Source: Candidatus Obscuribacterales bacterium (GTDB lineage: Bacteria > Cyanobacteriota > Vampirovibrionia > Obscuribacterales > Obscuribacteraceae). From it: a stretch of DNA of 64,000 nucleotides. Positions within the stretch are counted from its first letter, which is position 1; the number at the start of each line of letters is the position of its first letter. Positions 48,380 through 57,678 of the stretch are shown here, piece by piece. The stretch spans positions 26,082 to 90,081 of the forward strand of contig JAIERK010000143.1 of NCBI GenBank assembly GCA_019746975.1, in the 5' to 3' direction. The notes below the pieces were generated by a model. The model had not been told where the DNA came from, did no database searches, and was given only the letters and a program-made list of their open reading frames with translations. The translations under genes were made by a program, and so were the position numbers.

Positions 48380-49008
48380 TGCTAGAGCTTAGCTGCCCAG
48401 CTTGTGGTGCTCCTGTGGGCTTTCGGTCAAGAGCCTCCGTGTTTGCGGTCTGCAGTTTTTGCAAGTCTACTCTAGTCAGGCACGACATGGATCTCGAGTC
48501 GATAGGTAAGATGGCCGAACTCCAGTTCGAAATCACACCGTTTCAAATCGGCACGACCGGCATGTACGACAATCGCAAATTCGAGATTATTGGAAGGCTC
48601 AAAGTAGCTTACCATGACGGTTTTTGGAACGAATGGTATACCATATTCGGTGGAGACGATACCGGTTGGCTTGCCGAAGCACAGGGATTTCTGGGAATGT
48701 GCTTCGCACACAATGACACGAGTCAGATGCCGAGCGTTGAGACTGTGCAACCAGGTAAGCTCATTGAAATCAAACCCAACGGGTACTATGAGGTCGAGGA
48801 TATTCGCCGCGTTCATTGCATATTCAGTGAAGGTGAGCTTCCGATGAACGCCGTGCAGGGACGACGGTCCACAAGCGTCGATCTCGCTGGTGCGAATGGC
48901 AAAATGGCGACGATCGAGTACGGCGAGACTGTTCGTGTGTACACCGGGCTCTATCAGGAGTTCGATGATTTCACGTTTCAGAATCTGAGGAGACTCGATG
49001 GCTGGTAG
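48379..49008 (+). CDS. DUF4178 protein with zinc ribbon
   Basis: ATG 48379 overlaps the upstream stop (TGATG). The N-terminus LSCPACGAPVGF ... VCSFCKSTL is a zinc ribbon; the rest is the beta-rich DUF4178 domain (FEIIGRLKVAYHDGFWNEWYTIFGGDDTGWLAEAQG). 209 residues. Function unknown, always reported beside SPFH/DUF350/SpeE-type genes. Confidence 0.75.
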   Translation: MLELSCPACGAPVGFRSRASVFAVCSFCKSTLVRHDMDLESIGKMAELQFEITPFQIGTTGMYDNRKFEIIGRLKVAYHDGFWNEWYTIFGGDDTGWLAEAQGFLGMCFAHNDTSQMPSVETVQPGKLIEIKPNGYYEVEDIRRVHCIFSEGELPMNAVQGRRSTSVDLAGANGKMATIEYGETVRVYTGLYQEFDDFTFQNLRRLDGW

Positions 49009-50317
49009 CGCTGGAACCAAACCTGCAAAAAAAGTTACCACCTTCTCTTGCTCGAAATGTGGTGCACCGGTCTCTGTTCGATATCCGGGCCATTCGATGT
49101 CTGCCGTATGCGATAGATGCTTTTCGGTTATTGATACTACTAATGATGCGTTCCGTGTAATCGAAACCTACTTCAAACAGATGCAAGTTCATCCCCGTAT
49201 CGAGTTGGGCAGCCGTGGCGAGCTCAATGATAAGACGTGGGAGGTAATTGGTTTTGTTGTGAGAGAAGATATAGCAAGCGCATTTAAATGGGAAGAATAT
49301 CTTCTGTTCAATCCTTACTATGGATACCGTTGGCTGACTTGCAATAACGGCCACTGGAGTTTGGTTACCACTGTCAAAGAGAAGCCTGATTTTTCTTCCA
49401 ACGACGCCAAGATAGGCGATAAAAAATATAAGCTCTTCTATCGAGGACGCGCCAAAGTATTCTTCGTTCTCGGTGAGTTCTACTGGAAGGTAGCTGTCGG
49501 CGAAGAGGTGTGGATGGCGGACTACATAAGACCGCCCGAAATGCTTTCGATGGAAGAGGACCGCGCTCAAAAGGTCTGGAGCATCAGCGAATATATCGAG
49601 CCGAAGGTTGTACAAGAAGCCTTCAATGTCGATGACGGGTCTATGGCTACTCCCGTCGGCGTAGCTCCTAATCAACCTTCTCCTGAAACACAGGCATGGA
49701 AAAAAGTAGGAATGTATTGGGGCATATTTCTTGCTGTTCTCACCGCCTTACAAGTTTTGCACTGCTCTACCGTCCTCAACAGAGTCGAGTACGAAGTCAA
49801 CGTTCCGTACATGACGAAGCAAGACAGCACATTGGTTGCCGACACGAAGAAGGCGGAGTCTTGGACATCTCCGGTTTTCGAGATAGCCAAGGACAAAGCC
49901 AACGTAGAGATCTCCATAAAGGGCGATGTTGATAACAGCTGGTTGTATGTTTATGGTGAGCTAGTCAACGATGATACGAACGAGACGTTCAGCTTCGAGC
50001 GCACCGTAGAGTACTACCACGGCGTAGATGATGGTGAATCCTGGAGCGAGGGTCACACCACCGATCGAATTACAATAGGCAATGTACCGGGTGGAAAGTA
50101 TTACTTCAACCTTGATATCGATAATGGTGGCGCCAAGGCAACCGAGAGAAAAACAATGTATCTAGAGCTGAAGAGAGATATCGCCGGATACGCTAACTAC
50201 CTGTGGTGCCTGCTGTTTATATCTATTTTACCGATTTGCGTCTTCTTCAGAAGTAGAGCGACTGAAGTCGCTCGCTGGTCCGACAGCGATTATTCTCCGT
50301 ACCAATCGTCGAGCTGA
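48998..50317 (+). CDS. DUF4178 protein with zinc ribbon and membrane anchors
   Basis: Overlaps the preceding gene by 11 bp. 439 residues: zinc ribbon (FSCSKCGAPVS ... VCDRCFS), DUF4178 domain (WEVIGFVVREDI ... WEEYLLFNPYYGYRWLT), a transmembrane helix (about 230-250), a beta-rich extracytoplasmic domain (about 255-405), and a last helix (YLWCLLFISILPICVFF). A paralogue of the gene just upstream with an added surface domain. Confidence 0.75.
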   Translation: MAGSAGTKPAKKVTTFSCSKCGAPVSVRYPGHSMSAVCDRCFSVIDTTNDAFRVIETYFKQMQVHPRIELGSRGELNDKTWEVIGFVVREDIASAFKWEEYLLFNPYYGYRWLTCNNGHWSLVTTVKEKPDFSSNDAKIGDKKYKLFYRGRAKVFFVLGEFYWKVAVGEEVWMADYIRPPEMLSMEEDRAQKVWSISEYIEPKVVQEAFNVDDGSMATPVGVAPNQPSPETQAWKKVGMYWGIFLAVLTALQVLHCSTVLNRVEYEVNVPYMTKQDSTLVADTKKAESWTSPVFEIAKDKANVEISIKGDVDNSWLYVYGELVNDDTNETFSFERTVEYYHGVDDGESWSEGHTTDRITIGNVPGGKYYFNLDIDNGGAKATERKTMYLELKRDIAGYANYLWCLLFISILPICVFFRSRATEVARWSDSDYSPYQSSS

Positions 50318-50333
50318 AAGGTGGTAAAGACCT

Positions 50334-50471
50334 ATGGATAAAGTCTATGGAATTTTCGGAGTATTGTTGTGTATCTACTTCTGGTACGCGAACGTGAATA
50401 ACATCAGGTTTTTCGAAGGAGAGACAGCCGGACATACCAGACCGAGTGGTCCGGGAGTTCATCATAAATAG
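50334..50471 (+). CDS. Small membrane protein, 45 aa
   Basis: ATG 50334 after AAGGTGG. The product begins MDKVYGIFGVLLCIYFWYA, one hydrophobic helix, followed by a polar tail rich in G, P and H. It sits in the gap between the DUF4178 and DUF350 genes, in the same direction, and fills it neatly. No family recognised. Confidence 0.55.
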   Translation: MDKVYGIFGVLLCIYFWYANVNNIRFFEGETAGHTRPSGPGVHHK

Positions 50472-50482
50472 GGGGAAAGATT

Positions 50483-50701
50483 GTGGACCAAGTATTCCAG
50501 CTGAATCACATCGTTAGCGCTATCGTATATGCCGGCCTTGGAATTGCTATTTTGTGCGCCTCGTTTGTCATTTTTGACTGGATTACGCCGGGAAAGATGT
50601 GGAAGGAAATAGTCGAAGAGAAGAATTTACCTCTTGCGATTACCCTTGCCGCAATGACCATCGCTGTAGGTAACATCGTAGCTTCAGCAATCCACGGGTA
50701 G
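50483..50701 (+). CDS. DUF350 (YjfL-type) membrane protein
   Basis: 72 residues from GTG 50483, preceded by GGGGGAAAG. Two transmembrane helices: IVSAIVYAGLGIAILCASFVIF and LAITLAAMTIAVGNIVASAI, with charged residues between (KMWKEIVEEKN), as in one half of DUF350 proteins. Typical partner of SPFH and DUF4178 genes. Confidence 0.75.
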   Translation: MDQVFQLNHIVSAIVYAGLGIAILCASFVIFDWITPGKMWKEIVEEKNLPLAITLAAMTIAVGNIVASAIHG

Positions 50702-50705
50702 TTGA

Positions 50706-52208
50706 TTGACTTACGCGCTTTTAATCACGGCATTTGTTATATCGACTTGCGGTCTCATTTATGAGCTGATTGCTGGCACCGTTGCCAGCTACCTGCTCGG
50801 TGATTCTGTAACGCAATTCTCCACTGTTATCGGAGTGTACCTGTTTTCGATGGGGATTGGTTCTTTTCTTTCCAGATATGTGGACAAAGAGATTATTCGA
50901 ACTTTTGTCCAAGTCGAGATGCTCGTCGGGCTTGTTGGTGGCTGTTCTGCTGCTCTTCTTTTTCTATCTTTCGAGCATGTGGAGAACTTCCGAATACTTC
51001 TCTATTCAATAGTGACCATTATCGGAATTTTGGTGGGACTTGAGATTCCACTCTTGATGCGGATTCTCAAGGATCGTCTCGAATTCAAAGAGCTGGTATC
51101 ACAGGTTTTTACCTTTGACTATGTCGGTGCTTTATTGGCTTCGCTTTTGTTTCCGCTGCTTCTGGTGCCGTACCTGGGATTGGTCCGTTCTTCGTTTTTG
51201 TTTGGTATTTTGAATGCTGCCGTATCAATCTGGACACTACAGCTTTTCCGCAACGACTTGAAAAATCTTTTAGTACTACGGGCGATGGCAGTCGCAGTTG
51301 CTCTCGTTCTTACCGGGGGCTTTATTTTTTCTGATCAACTGATGACGGTAGCGGAGACTTCCTCATATCAGGAACCGATCATTTTTTCGAAATCGAGCCC
51401 GTATCAACGCATCGTCATTACTTGCAAAGGCAAAGAGGTACGACTGTTTCTCAATGGCAATCTGCAATTCAACTCTAGAGACGAATACAGATACCATGAA
51501 GCGCTGGTACACCCCGCAATGGCAAGCCTGAAGGACCCGCAAGATATTCTGGTGTTGGGCGGCGGAGACGGAATGGCTGTCAGGGAGTTGCTCAAGTATC
51601 CGGCGGTCAAGTCGATCACTTTGGTCGATCTCGATCCACAGATTACAGACCTTTTTAAGAACAAAGGTCTGCTCGCTCAGCTCAACAACAATGCGCTCGT
51701 TGATCCTCGTGTGAAAATCATCAATCAAGATGCTTTCGTCTGGCTCCGCGGAAGTGCTGAGAAGTTTGATTGCGCCATCATCGATTTTCCTGACCCTAGC
51801 AATTTCTCTCTCGGTAAGTTGTATAGCGATACGTTTTACAGAGCCGTTAAACGTGCGCTGAAGCCGGAAGGCATTGCAGTTATTCAAAGCACTTCGCCAT
51901 ATGTCGCGAAGAATTCGTACTGGTGCGTTGTTAATACCTTGAAATCGGTCGGATTCCAGACAAAGCCATATCATGTCTATGTGCCGTCGTTCGGCGACTG
52001 GGGCTATGTCATTGCTTCGAATCGGCCATTCGTTGCGGCGGAGAACTATCCTGCCGGATTGCGTTATGTATCAAGAGAATCATTGGTCCAAATGTTGATA
52101 TTCCCTCCGGATATGATGCCGACTGAGCAGTGTATTAATAAGCTCAACAATCAGAAGCTCGTTCATCTTTTCGAGTCCGAGTGGAGCGAGTATGTCGAGA
52201 CGTATTAG
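50706..52208 (+). CDS. Membrane-bound spermidine-synthase-like aminopropyltransferase
   Basis: 500 residues from TTG 50706. About six N-terminal transmembrane helices (1-215) precede a SpeE-like Rossmann domain: SPYQRIVIT, LFLNGNLQFNSRDEYRYHEALVHPAM, ILVLGGGDGMAVRELLKYP, VDLDPQI, and CAIIDFPDPSN (the acidic catalytic region). It probably transfers aminopropyl groups or a related reaction at the membrane, with dcSAM from the SpeD-like enzyme nearby. Substrate is not known for these fused forms. Confidence 0.8.
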   Translation: MTYALLITAFVISTCGLIYELIAGTVASYLLGDSVTQFSTVIGVYLFSMGIGSFLSRYVDKEIIRTFVQVEMLVGLVGGCSAALLFLSFEHVENFRILLYSIVTIIGILVGLEIPLLMRILKDRLEFKELVSQVFTFDYVGALLASLLFPLLLVPYLGLVRSSFLFGILNAAVSIWTLQLFRNDLKNLLVLRAMAVAVALVLTGGFIFSDQLMTVAETSSYQEPIIFSKSSPYQRIVITCKGKEVRLFLNGNLQFNSRDEYRYHEALVHPAMASLKDPQDILVLGGGDGMAVRELLKYPAVKSITLVDLDPQITDLFKNKGLLAQLNNNALVDPRVKIINQDAFVWLRGSAEKFDCAIIDFPDPSNFSLGKLYSDTFYRAVKRALKPEGIAVIQSTSPYVAKNSYWCVVNTLKSVGFQTKPYHVYVPSFGDWGYVIASNRPFVAAENYPAGLRYVSRESLVQMLIFPPDMMPTEQCINKLNNQKLVHLFESEWSEYVETY

Positions 52209-53829
52209 CCGAGCAACGTTTCTAAAGGGCCTATTGGGATGTTCTGCGGCGCTTGCAGCGGGGAAAATCGCCTTGGACTCGGTGGACGACCAACCCAAGT
52301 TCCCCTGCCGGATATTGGGTCCGTCAATGGATGTCGGACATAAGATTCGAGATCTTGAGTTTAGGAACGCCAAAGTCGAATCACCTGCTCTCGACAAGAA
52401 GTTGGTCATTATCGGAGGCGGTGTGGCAGGCTTGTCGGCGGCGTGGTGGCTTAGGCGCAACGGCTTCACCGATTTCGCCTTGCTGGAGTTAGAGAAGAGT
52501 GTCGGAGGCAATTCCTCTTCCGGCGCCAACGATGTGAGCTCTTACCCCTGGGGTGCCCACTATGTGCCTCTTGCAAATGAAGAATCCACCATCGTGAAAA
52601 CGTTGTTCGAAGAGCTTGGTATCATCAGCGGTATCGATCCTTCCGGTCTACCCCTCTACAATGACCTCTATATGTGTCACGATCCGGAAGAAAGATTGTT
52701 CAAGGACGGCACCTTTCAAGAGGGCTTGATACCACGTCGTGGACTGCAGAGAAAGGATAAAGAAGAAGTTAATCGTTTTTTCGCGCTAATGGGAACGTAC
52801 CGTCAGTTGCGGGGTAACGATGGTAAGCGTGCCTTCGCGATTCCGCTCGAGTTAAGTTCGCAGGATGCGGAGCTACTAGCTCTCGATAATATATCGATGG
52901 AAGAGTGGATGAAGACGAATAATTTTAGTACAAGACCGCTGAAGTGGTACATCGACTATTGCTGTCGCGACGACTACGGCTCCTCGCCGCAGAACGTTTC
53001 TGCCTGGGCCGGTATCCACTATTTTGCCGGTCGCAATGGAAAGGCTGCCAATGCAGAGACCAACTCTGTCGTGACCTGGCCTAACGGCAACGGATTTTTG
53101 ATTGATCAGTTGAAGTCGATGCTTCAGCAATTTGTGAGGACTGATGCTGCCGTGATCAGGCTAGAGAAAAATGAGGCTGGACGCCTCAGCACTACTTTCT
53201 ATGATACGAAGAAGCATTCGCTCGGTCTCTATTCTTCGGAGTTTTGCATATGCGCGACGCCACGATTTCTGGCTCAACACATAATGGCGGATCCCCCCTC
53301 GCTGGATAGTTCTGCCCTGGTATATGGACCATGGTTGGTCGCCAACATCACGTTGAAGATGATGACAGCATCCAAGGGAGTGGGATTGGCCTGGGATAAC
53401 GTGCGCTACGGCAGTCCTTCACTCGGCTATGTTGTTGCAACCCATCAAAACATTACAACTCGAAAGAATGCACCGACCGTAATAACATACTACTATCCGC
53501 TTGCTCAGGACGATCCTCTGAAGGCAAGACAGAGTCTGACGAAGATTGATACCGACGAGTGGTCGAAGAGAATCGTCGAAGATCTGGAAAAGATGAATCC
53601 GGGCATTGGAAGACAGATCGTGTCGATGGATCTGTGGCCGTGGGGACACGGCATGATTCGACCCTCTGTAGGTTTTATTTGGGGTGAAGCTCGCAAAAAG
53701 ATGCAGCAACCAGCCGGTAAAGTTTTCTTTGCGCATTCAGACATGAGCGGCATCTCCAATTTTGAAGAAGCTCAGTACCGGGGCGTTGAGGCGGCTAAAA
53801 TGGTATTGGCCGGTGCAGGTATAAGATAA
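52192..53829 (+). CDS. FAD-dependent amine oxidoreductase, exported or lipid-anchored
   Basis: 545 residues, overlapping the previous gene by 17 bp. N-terminus RRISRATFLKGLLGCSAALAAG has a twin-arginine-like and lipobox-like character. FAD-binding LVIIGGGVAGLSAAWWLRRNG and LLELEKSVGGNSSSG define the amine-oxidase/protoporphyrinogen-oxidase type. Its position after SpeE suggests it oxidises a polyamine-like product outside the cytoplasm. Confidence 0.8.
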   Translation: MSRRISRATFLKGLLGCSAALAAGKIALDSVDDQPKFPCRILGPSMDVGHKIRDLEFRNAKVESPALDKKLVIIGGGVAGLSAAWWLRRNGFTDFALLELEKSVGGNSSSGANDVSSYPWGAHYVPLANEESTIVKTLFEELGIISGIDPSGLPLYNDLYMCHDPEERLFKDGTFQEGLIPRRGLQRKDKEEVNRFFALMGTYRQLRGNDGKRAFAIPLELSSQDAELLALDNISMEEWMKTNNFSTRPLKWYIDYCCRDDYGSSPQNVSAWAGIHYFAGRNGKAANAETNSVVTWPNGNGFLIDQLKSMLQQFVRTDAAVIRLEKNEAGRLSTTFYDTKKHSLGLYSSEFCICATPRFLAQHIMADPPSLDSSALVYGPWLVANITLKMMTASKGVGLAWDNVRYGSPSLGYVVATHQNITTRKNAPTVITYYYPLAQDDPLKARQSLTKIDTDEWSKRIVEDLEKMNPGIGRQIVSMDLWPWGHGMIRPSVGFIWGEARKKMQQPAGKVFFAHSDMSGISNFEEAQYRGVEAAKMVLAGAGIR

Positions 53830-53857
53830 CTAGGGCGAGGTAACCATCTTTACACTC

Positions 53858-55003
53858 ATGACGCAGGCTGTGGCAAAAACCAATTTGATGCTGCTCAGGG
53901 CACAGCCCTGGTTGTCGTCGCTTTCATGGGACAGCATGCTCATTATTGCTCCCGCTTTTTTGAGTGCGTTTGTTGCTCTGATTTTTAAAGCACAATTGGA
54001 TAACAGCCAGTATATGCCTCTTTGGGCGTGGGTCAGCTTTGTTCTGGTTGTCGATGTTGCGCATGTGTATGCCACTCTCTTTCGTACATATCTCGATAAG
54101 CGGTCGTTCTCGGAAAACAAACCGATATTGCTTCTGATACCAGCTGCTTGCTGGTTCTCCGGTTGGATTCTGTACTCATTAGATGACATCTACTTCTGGA
54201 GGGCACTGGCTTACCTCGCCGTCTTCCATTTCATCAGGCAGCAGTACGGCTTTGTAGCCCTTTATTCGAGAAAAGATCCGCAGGAGTTTGCAAAAGCTAA
54301 GTGGTTCGATTATCTTACCGTCTACACTGTGACTTTGTTTCCTTTGTTGTATTGGCACACGCATCTGCCCAGAAATTTTCATTGGTTCATCAAAGGTGAT
54401 TTTGTATCCAATGTCCCAGCCTCGTTGGCAGAAGCTGGATTCTGTGTCTATGTGGCGGTGTGTCTCGGTTACGTAGTGAAGGAGTTGGTACTGTTGCGTA
54501 AGACAGGATTTCTCAACTTACCGAAAAATCTAATTGTCGGAGGCACGGCGTTCAGTTGGTGGGTCGGCATCGTCACGTTGAATTCCGACCTGGCATTTAC
54601 AATGACAAATGTACTGACCCACGGAATTCCCTACATGGCGCTGATCTGGTTGTATCATTACAAAAAACGGAGTGATGACATACAAGTGAAGGGCACCGCT
54701 GATAGTTGCAGAAGACACTTTAGTTTTGCCGCTGTTCGTGATATTGCTCTTACGTTTGCTCCAGCATTCGTTCTGTTCCTAGTCATGCTCGCCTATCTTG
54801 AAGAGGGGCTATGGGACGGCTTCGTCTGGCGTGAGCATCTTACGTTCTTCAGTCCATTTTCAGGTCTCCCGACGATCACCGATGCCGCCATTCTCGCAGT
54901 GCTGGTTCCGCTGTTGTCCCTTCCTCAGTCGACGCACTACGTGCTCGACGGTTTTATATGGCGAGTGAAGGATAAAACAAGTAGCTGGTCTGCCATCAGA
55001 TAG
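53858..55003 (+). CDS. Polytopic membrane protein
   Basis: 381 residues with about 9-10 hydrophobic helices. Conserved-looking His and Tyr residues occur in VVDVAHVYATLFRTYLD, LAVFHFIRQQYGF, and THGIPYMALIWLYHYKK, a distribution seen in di-iron or carotenoid-oxygenase-like (Brp/Blh) membrane proteins. It is the last gene of the polyamine-type cluster. No firm family. Confidence 0.5.
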   Translation: MTQAVAKTNLMLLRAQPWLSSLSWDSMLIIAPAFLSAFVALIFKAQLDNSQYMPLWAWVSFVLVVDVAHVYATLFRTYLDKRSFSENKPILLLIPAACWFSGWILYSLDDIYFWRALAYLAVFHFIRQQYGFVALYSRKDPQEFAKAKWFDYLTVYTVTLFPLLYWHTHLPRNFHWFIKGDFVSNVPASLAEAGFCVYVAVCLGYVVKELVLLRKTGFLNLPKNLIVGGTAFSWWVGIVTLNSDLAFTMTNVLTHGIPYMALIWLYHYKKRSDDIQVKGTADSCRRHFSFAAVRDIALTFAPAFVLFLVMLAYLEEGLWDGFVWREHLTFFSPFSGLPTITDAAILAVLVPLLSLPQSTHYVLDGFIWRVKDKTSSWSAIR

Positions 55004-55012
55004 GTGTAAGAA

Positions 55013-55190
55013 AAGTGCGAGCAATCGTCAAGACTCAGCCTGCTCGAGGTTATTCGATGTCGATTAAAATGCTGTACGAAAAGCGCGCGTAAGCGTCAAG
55101 GCTCAGCCTGCTAGAATGTTATTCGATGTCGTCGATTGAAATCCTGTACGAGAAGTGCTCGAATCTGTCAACGCTCAACTCTGATAAGTT
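55013..55190. repeat. Imperfect tandem repeats, 68-72 bp period, with a TTCGATGTCGATT core
   Basis: Two and a half units begin with GTCAAGACTCAGCCTGCT (55027), GTCAAGGCTCAGCCTGCT (55095) and GTCAACGCTCAACTCTG (55167). Each continues with GTTATTCGATGTCG and CTGTACGA. The core resembles a diverged ATCGATATCGATT, so it may belong to the same repeat family. The rest of 55004-55448 has no gene. Confidence 0.75.
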
Positions 55191-55448
55191 TCCACCAGAC
55201 CGCCATGTCCTGCATTTGCATCTGACCTGTTCCTGATCTTCCAATAGTGGTAGGCGAACATTTTACTGAACTTAAGGCCTGCGAGGAATCTTCGAGCGGA
55301 GATTCGTTCTGTTTGTGGGGTATGCATAGTTGAACCAGAAGTCTAAATCTGACGAATTGGCAACCGTCTTTTAACGCGATTCTTCAATAGCGCAAGCAGT
55401 CCTGTCCAGCACTGGTCTATACTGATTTTATTCGACACTTCTGAGGTA

Positions 55449-56213
55449 ATGAGCATGAGTCTATTGGACCTCCCCAGGAGGAAGAATTGGCTAGCTGGAT
55501 TTCTATGCGGAACTGGCTCGAGTTTGGTTGCCTTTTCCACTTCCAGCTTCTTGGCTCCGAATCAATTCGTCGGGATGGCGATGATAATCGGTTTTACCTA
55601 CATTGCATTGCTCTGTATATGGATAGGTTGGCGACAGGGAACTCGAGAACGTACCATCCGTGGTGTCGGAATCGGATTGGCGTGCGGACTTGCCTACCTC
55701 GGTTTAGCCACGTATGAGCACGTTTTCCGCAATTGGTTTGGATTTTTTACCGACGAGTTCATCGGTCTATTCGTCACTTATCCGGCAATTCTGAGTGGCA
55801 TCATTATGGTTCTCATGGGCAGCACCACTCCATGGACGTTTGGCGGCGCCTTTGCTAGATTTTGGAAGGGCGCATGGGCCGGCCTGTTGCTTGGCGCATC
55901 GCATTTTGCCCTCGTGTTTGTTTTTCTCTTCTTAGGAAGTGCAATTCATCGAATGTTCGGCGATTATGGTGCTTCCTCTTTTCCCTTCTATGCTCCGGCT
56001 CTCGCACTAGGCTGCGCCAGTGCGCTCTACTTCCCGATGGTTGGCAAAACCCTCGGTTTACAATCCGAGGCGCGCCAACCTGCATGGCTTGCTAAGCTCA
56101 CCGTTTGGCGCGTGGGAATCGTTTTGTTCGTATTGATGACCGTTGCCGGTATCGCATTCTCTAATATGATTCCGATCAATGAAGCTAAGCACTGCGTCGA
56201 GCCGGCGAGGTAA
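55449..56213 (+). CDS. Hypothetical polytopic membrane protein
   Basis: 254 residues with about seven hydrophobic helices from residue 13. GAGGTA precedes the ATG. Glycine-rich helices (GFLCGTGSSLVAFS, GVGIGLACGLAYLGLA) are typical of small integral membrane proteins. No family recognised; it stands alone. Confidence 0.5.
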   Translation: MSMSLLDLPRRKNWLAGFLCGTGSSLVAFSTSSFLAPNQFVGMAMIIGFTYIALLCIWIGWRQGTRERTIRGVGIGLACGLAYLGLATYEHVFRNWFGFFTDEFIGLFVTYPAILSGIIMVLMGSTTPWTFGGAFARFWKGAWAGLLLGASHFALVFVFLFLGSAIHRMFGDYGASSFPFYAPALALGCASALYFPMVGKTLGLQSEARQPAWLAKLTVWRVGIVLFVLMTVAGIAFSNMIPINEAKHCVEPAR

Positions 56214-56384
56214 GAATGGCCAATGATGGTAACCGGGTACCGTTAGACCGCATAGAAGCAAGATAAGCATTGTATTCGTTACGGTCTTCACTAGAACGCT
56301 CAACCAGTTTCTGATTTGAAGAGTGTAAACGAATTGACTTGGTTGTTTCAAACCACGGCCAAGTCGAGTTTTTTGCTGGAGCGC

Positions 56385-57032
56385 TTAATGCGGTGTGCCG
56401 CCATTCAAGTAGACCTCGGCCTTTTCCTTAGCCTCTCTAGCTTCGCCAAGGCGTCCCAGTCGATGGTACACGTTGCTGAGCCGCTGGTATCCATAAGCCA
56501 ACCCCGCCTTGTCTGGTTCGGGCATACCTTTGATTGCGGAAAGTGACTTTTGAATAAGTTGTTCGGCTTCGGGAATTCGATTCAGTGATACCAGCACGTC
56601 CGAATGATCCTGCAATGTAGCGGGATAATCTATGTTCGACTCGGCATGTATGCGAACGAACAGTTCTTCCGCGTTGGAAAATTCTTTCAAGCTATCTTCG
56701 GTTTTTCCGAGCTCAAAGAGAACTTTAGCCAGGTTGCGGGTGTCGTTGGCGACGTCAGCGTCAAGGGAGCCATTTTGCTTCTTTCGTGCTTCAAGTGCCT
56801 GACGAATGGAAACTTCAGCTTCTTTGAACTTTTGATTTGCTGCGTCCGTCCGCCCCTGTTTTTTTAAGTTGATACCTTCAAAGTAGGCCCGGCATGCGCT
56901 TGCGTCGAAACAGATAGAGGTAATTCCCCAGGCCACCGATCCCACACAAAATAAGGTGATCAGAACGATGAGGAATCTGGACGATTTGTTTTGAGGCTCG
57001 TTTTTTGATTGGCTTCGATCGACTTGCGGCAT
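56385..57032 (-). CDS. Membrane-anchored TPR protein
   Basis: 215 residues: a polar N-terminus, one transmembrane helix (FLIVLITLFCVGSVAWGI, about 20-37), then three or four TPR units (for example LAKVLFELGKTEDSLKEFSNAEELF and LAYGYQRLSNVYHRLGRLGEAREA). It follows the tRNA array on the same strand, 95 bp after tRNA-Ser(GCU), so it may be read through from it. Confidence 0.65.
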   Translation of the reverse strand: MPQVDRSQSKNEPQNKSSRFLIVLITLFCVGSVAWGITSICFDASACRAYFEGINLKKQGRTDAANQKFKEAEVSIRQALEARKKQNGSLDADVANDTRNLAKVLFELGKTEDSLKEFSNAEELFVRIHAESNIDYPATLQDHSDVLVSLNRIPEAEQLIQKSLSAIKGMPEPDKAGLAYGYQRLSNVYHRLGRLGEAREAKEKAEVYLNGGTPH

Positions 57033-57127
57033 AGTCAGGTCTACCTCATAGGCTAGACGAACTATTCCCGAAAACGAATCAACTTAAGCTTACGTATCTG
57101 AAAATCAAACCCGCGTAGAAAGTTAAC

Positions 57128-57208
57128 GGAACAGACAGGATTCGAACCTGTAACCCTTGCAGGCAAGCCGTTTAGCAAACGGTCTCCTCGGCCAGTCGGA
57201 CCTGCTCC
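57128..57208 (-). tRNA. tRNA-Ser(GCU)
   Basis: Acceptor GGAGCAG/CTGTTCC, anticodon loop TTGCTAA, variable arm with CTTGC/GCAAG, T-arm ACAGG-TTCGAAT-CCTGT. CCA not encoded. The long variable arm is normal for serine. Last tRNA of the array. Confidence 0.9.
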
Positions 57209-57260
57209 ATGTGGTATTAAATATGATGAATGTTTATTGACTGGTATCAGTACTAAATGC

Positions 57261-57414
57261 GGTGACCGTGCGGCGCCAGGGAAGGGGCGCCGCGTGTAGG
57301 CAGACCATTGGTCCTGACTACAGTCACCTGTATCCCGGAGAATTTTGTACATCCCACTTTCTAGCAGGCGGACGAGACCGCCTGCCCACGGAAGCGTGTT
57401 GCCACTGGTCAGGA
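57261..57414 (-). ncRNA. Structured non-tRNA element between tRNA-Glu and tRNA-Ser
   Basis: Several perfect helices are visible in either strand. TCCTGAC (57312) pairs with GTCAGGA (57408). GCAGGCGG/CCGCCTGC (57364-57385) is an 8-bp hairpin with loop ACGAGA. GCGGCGCC/GGCGCCGC (57270-57293) is another with an eight-base loop, closed further out by GGTGAC/GTCACC (57261/57323). No known RNA family recognised. It lies within the array, so probably part of the same transcript. Confidence 0.5.
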
Positions 57415-57439
57415 ATGTCAATCTCCGTTTTAAACTCAT

Positions 57440-57513
57440 GACGTCGAGGGGATTCGAACCCCCAGTTTCCGAGGTGAAAGCCCGGTGCCTTAAACCAATT
57501 TGGCCACGACGCC
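57440..57513 (-). tRNA. tRNA-Glu(UUC), copy 2
   Basis: Acceptor GGCGTCG/CGACGTC, anticodon loop CTTTCAC, T-arm GGGGG-TTCGAAT-CCCC. CCA not encoded. A different sequence from the Glu(UUC) at 58.4 kb. Confidence 0.9.
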
Positions 57514-57520
57514 TAGTAAC

Positions 57521-57591
57521 TGCCCAGGCAGGGATCGAACCTGCGACGCTCCGGTTAACAGCCGGTTGTTCTGCCTCTGAACTACTGAGCA
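57521..57591 (-). tRNA. tRNA-Asn(GUU)
   Basis: Acceptor TGCTCAG/CTGGGCA, D-arm GTTCAGAGGCAGAAC, anticodon loop CTGTTAA, T-arm GCAGG-TTCGATC-CCTGC. CCA not encoded. Confidence 0.92.
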
Positions 57592-57595
57592 ATAA

Positions 57596-57675
57596 GGAAG
57601 CAGAGGGACTCGAACCCCCAAACCTTGCGGCCAACTGTTTTCAAGACAGCGTCCTCATCCAGCCGGTTTGCTTCC
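57596..57675 (-). tRNA. tRNA-Ser(UGA)
   Basis: Acceptor GGAAGCA/TGCTTCC, anticodon arm GCTGT-CTTGAAA-ACAGT, variable arm TGGCCGCAAGG region, T-arm GGGGG-TTCGAGT-CCCTC. CCA not encoded. Confidence 0.9.
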
Positions 57676-57678
57676 GTA

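Noticed and set aside
57062..57634. 190-aa minus-strand frame and other frames through the tRNA array
   Set aside because: They are formed by tRNA sequences, where stop codons are rare in some frames. No ribosome sites or protein features.
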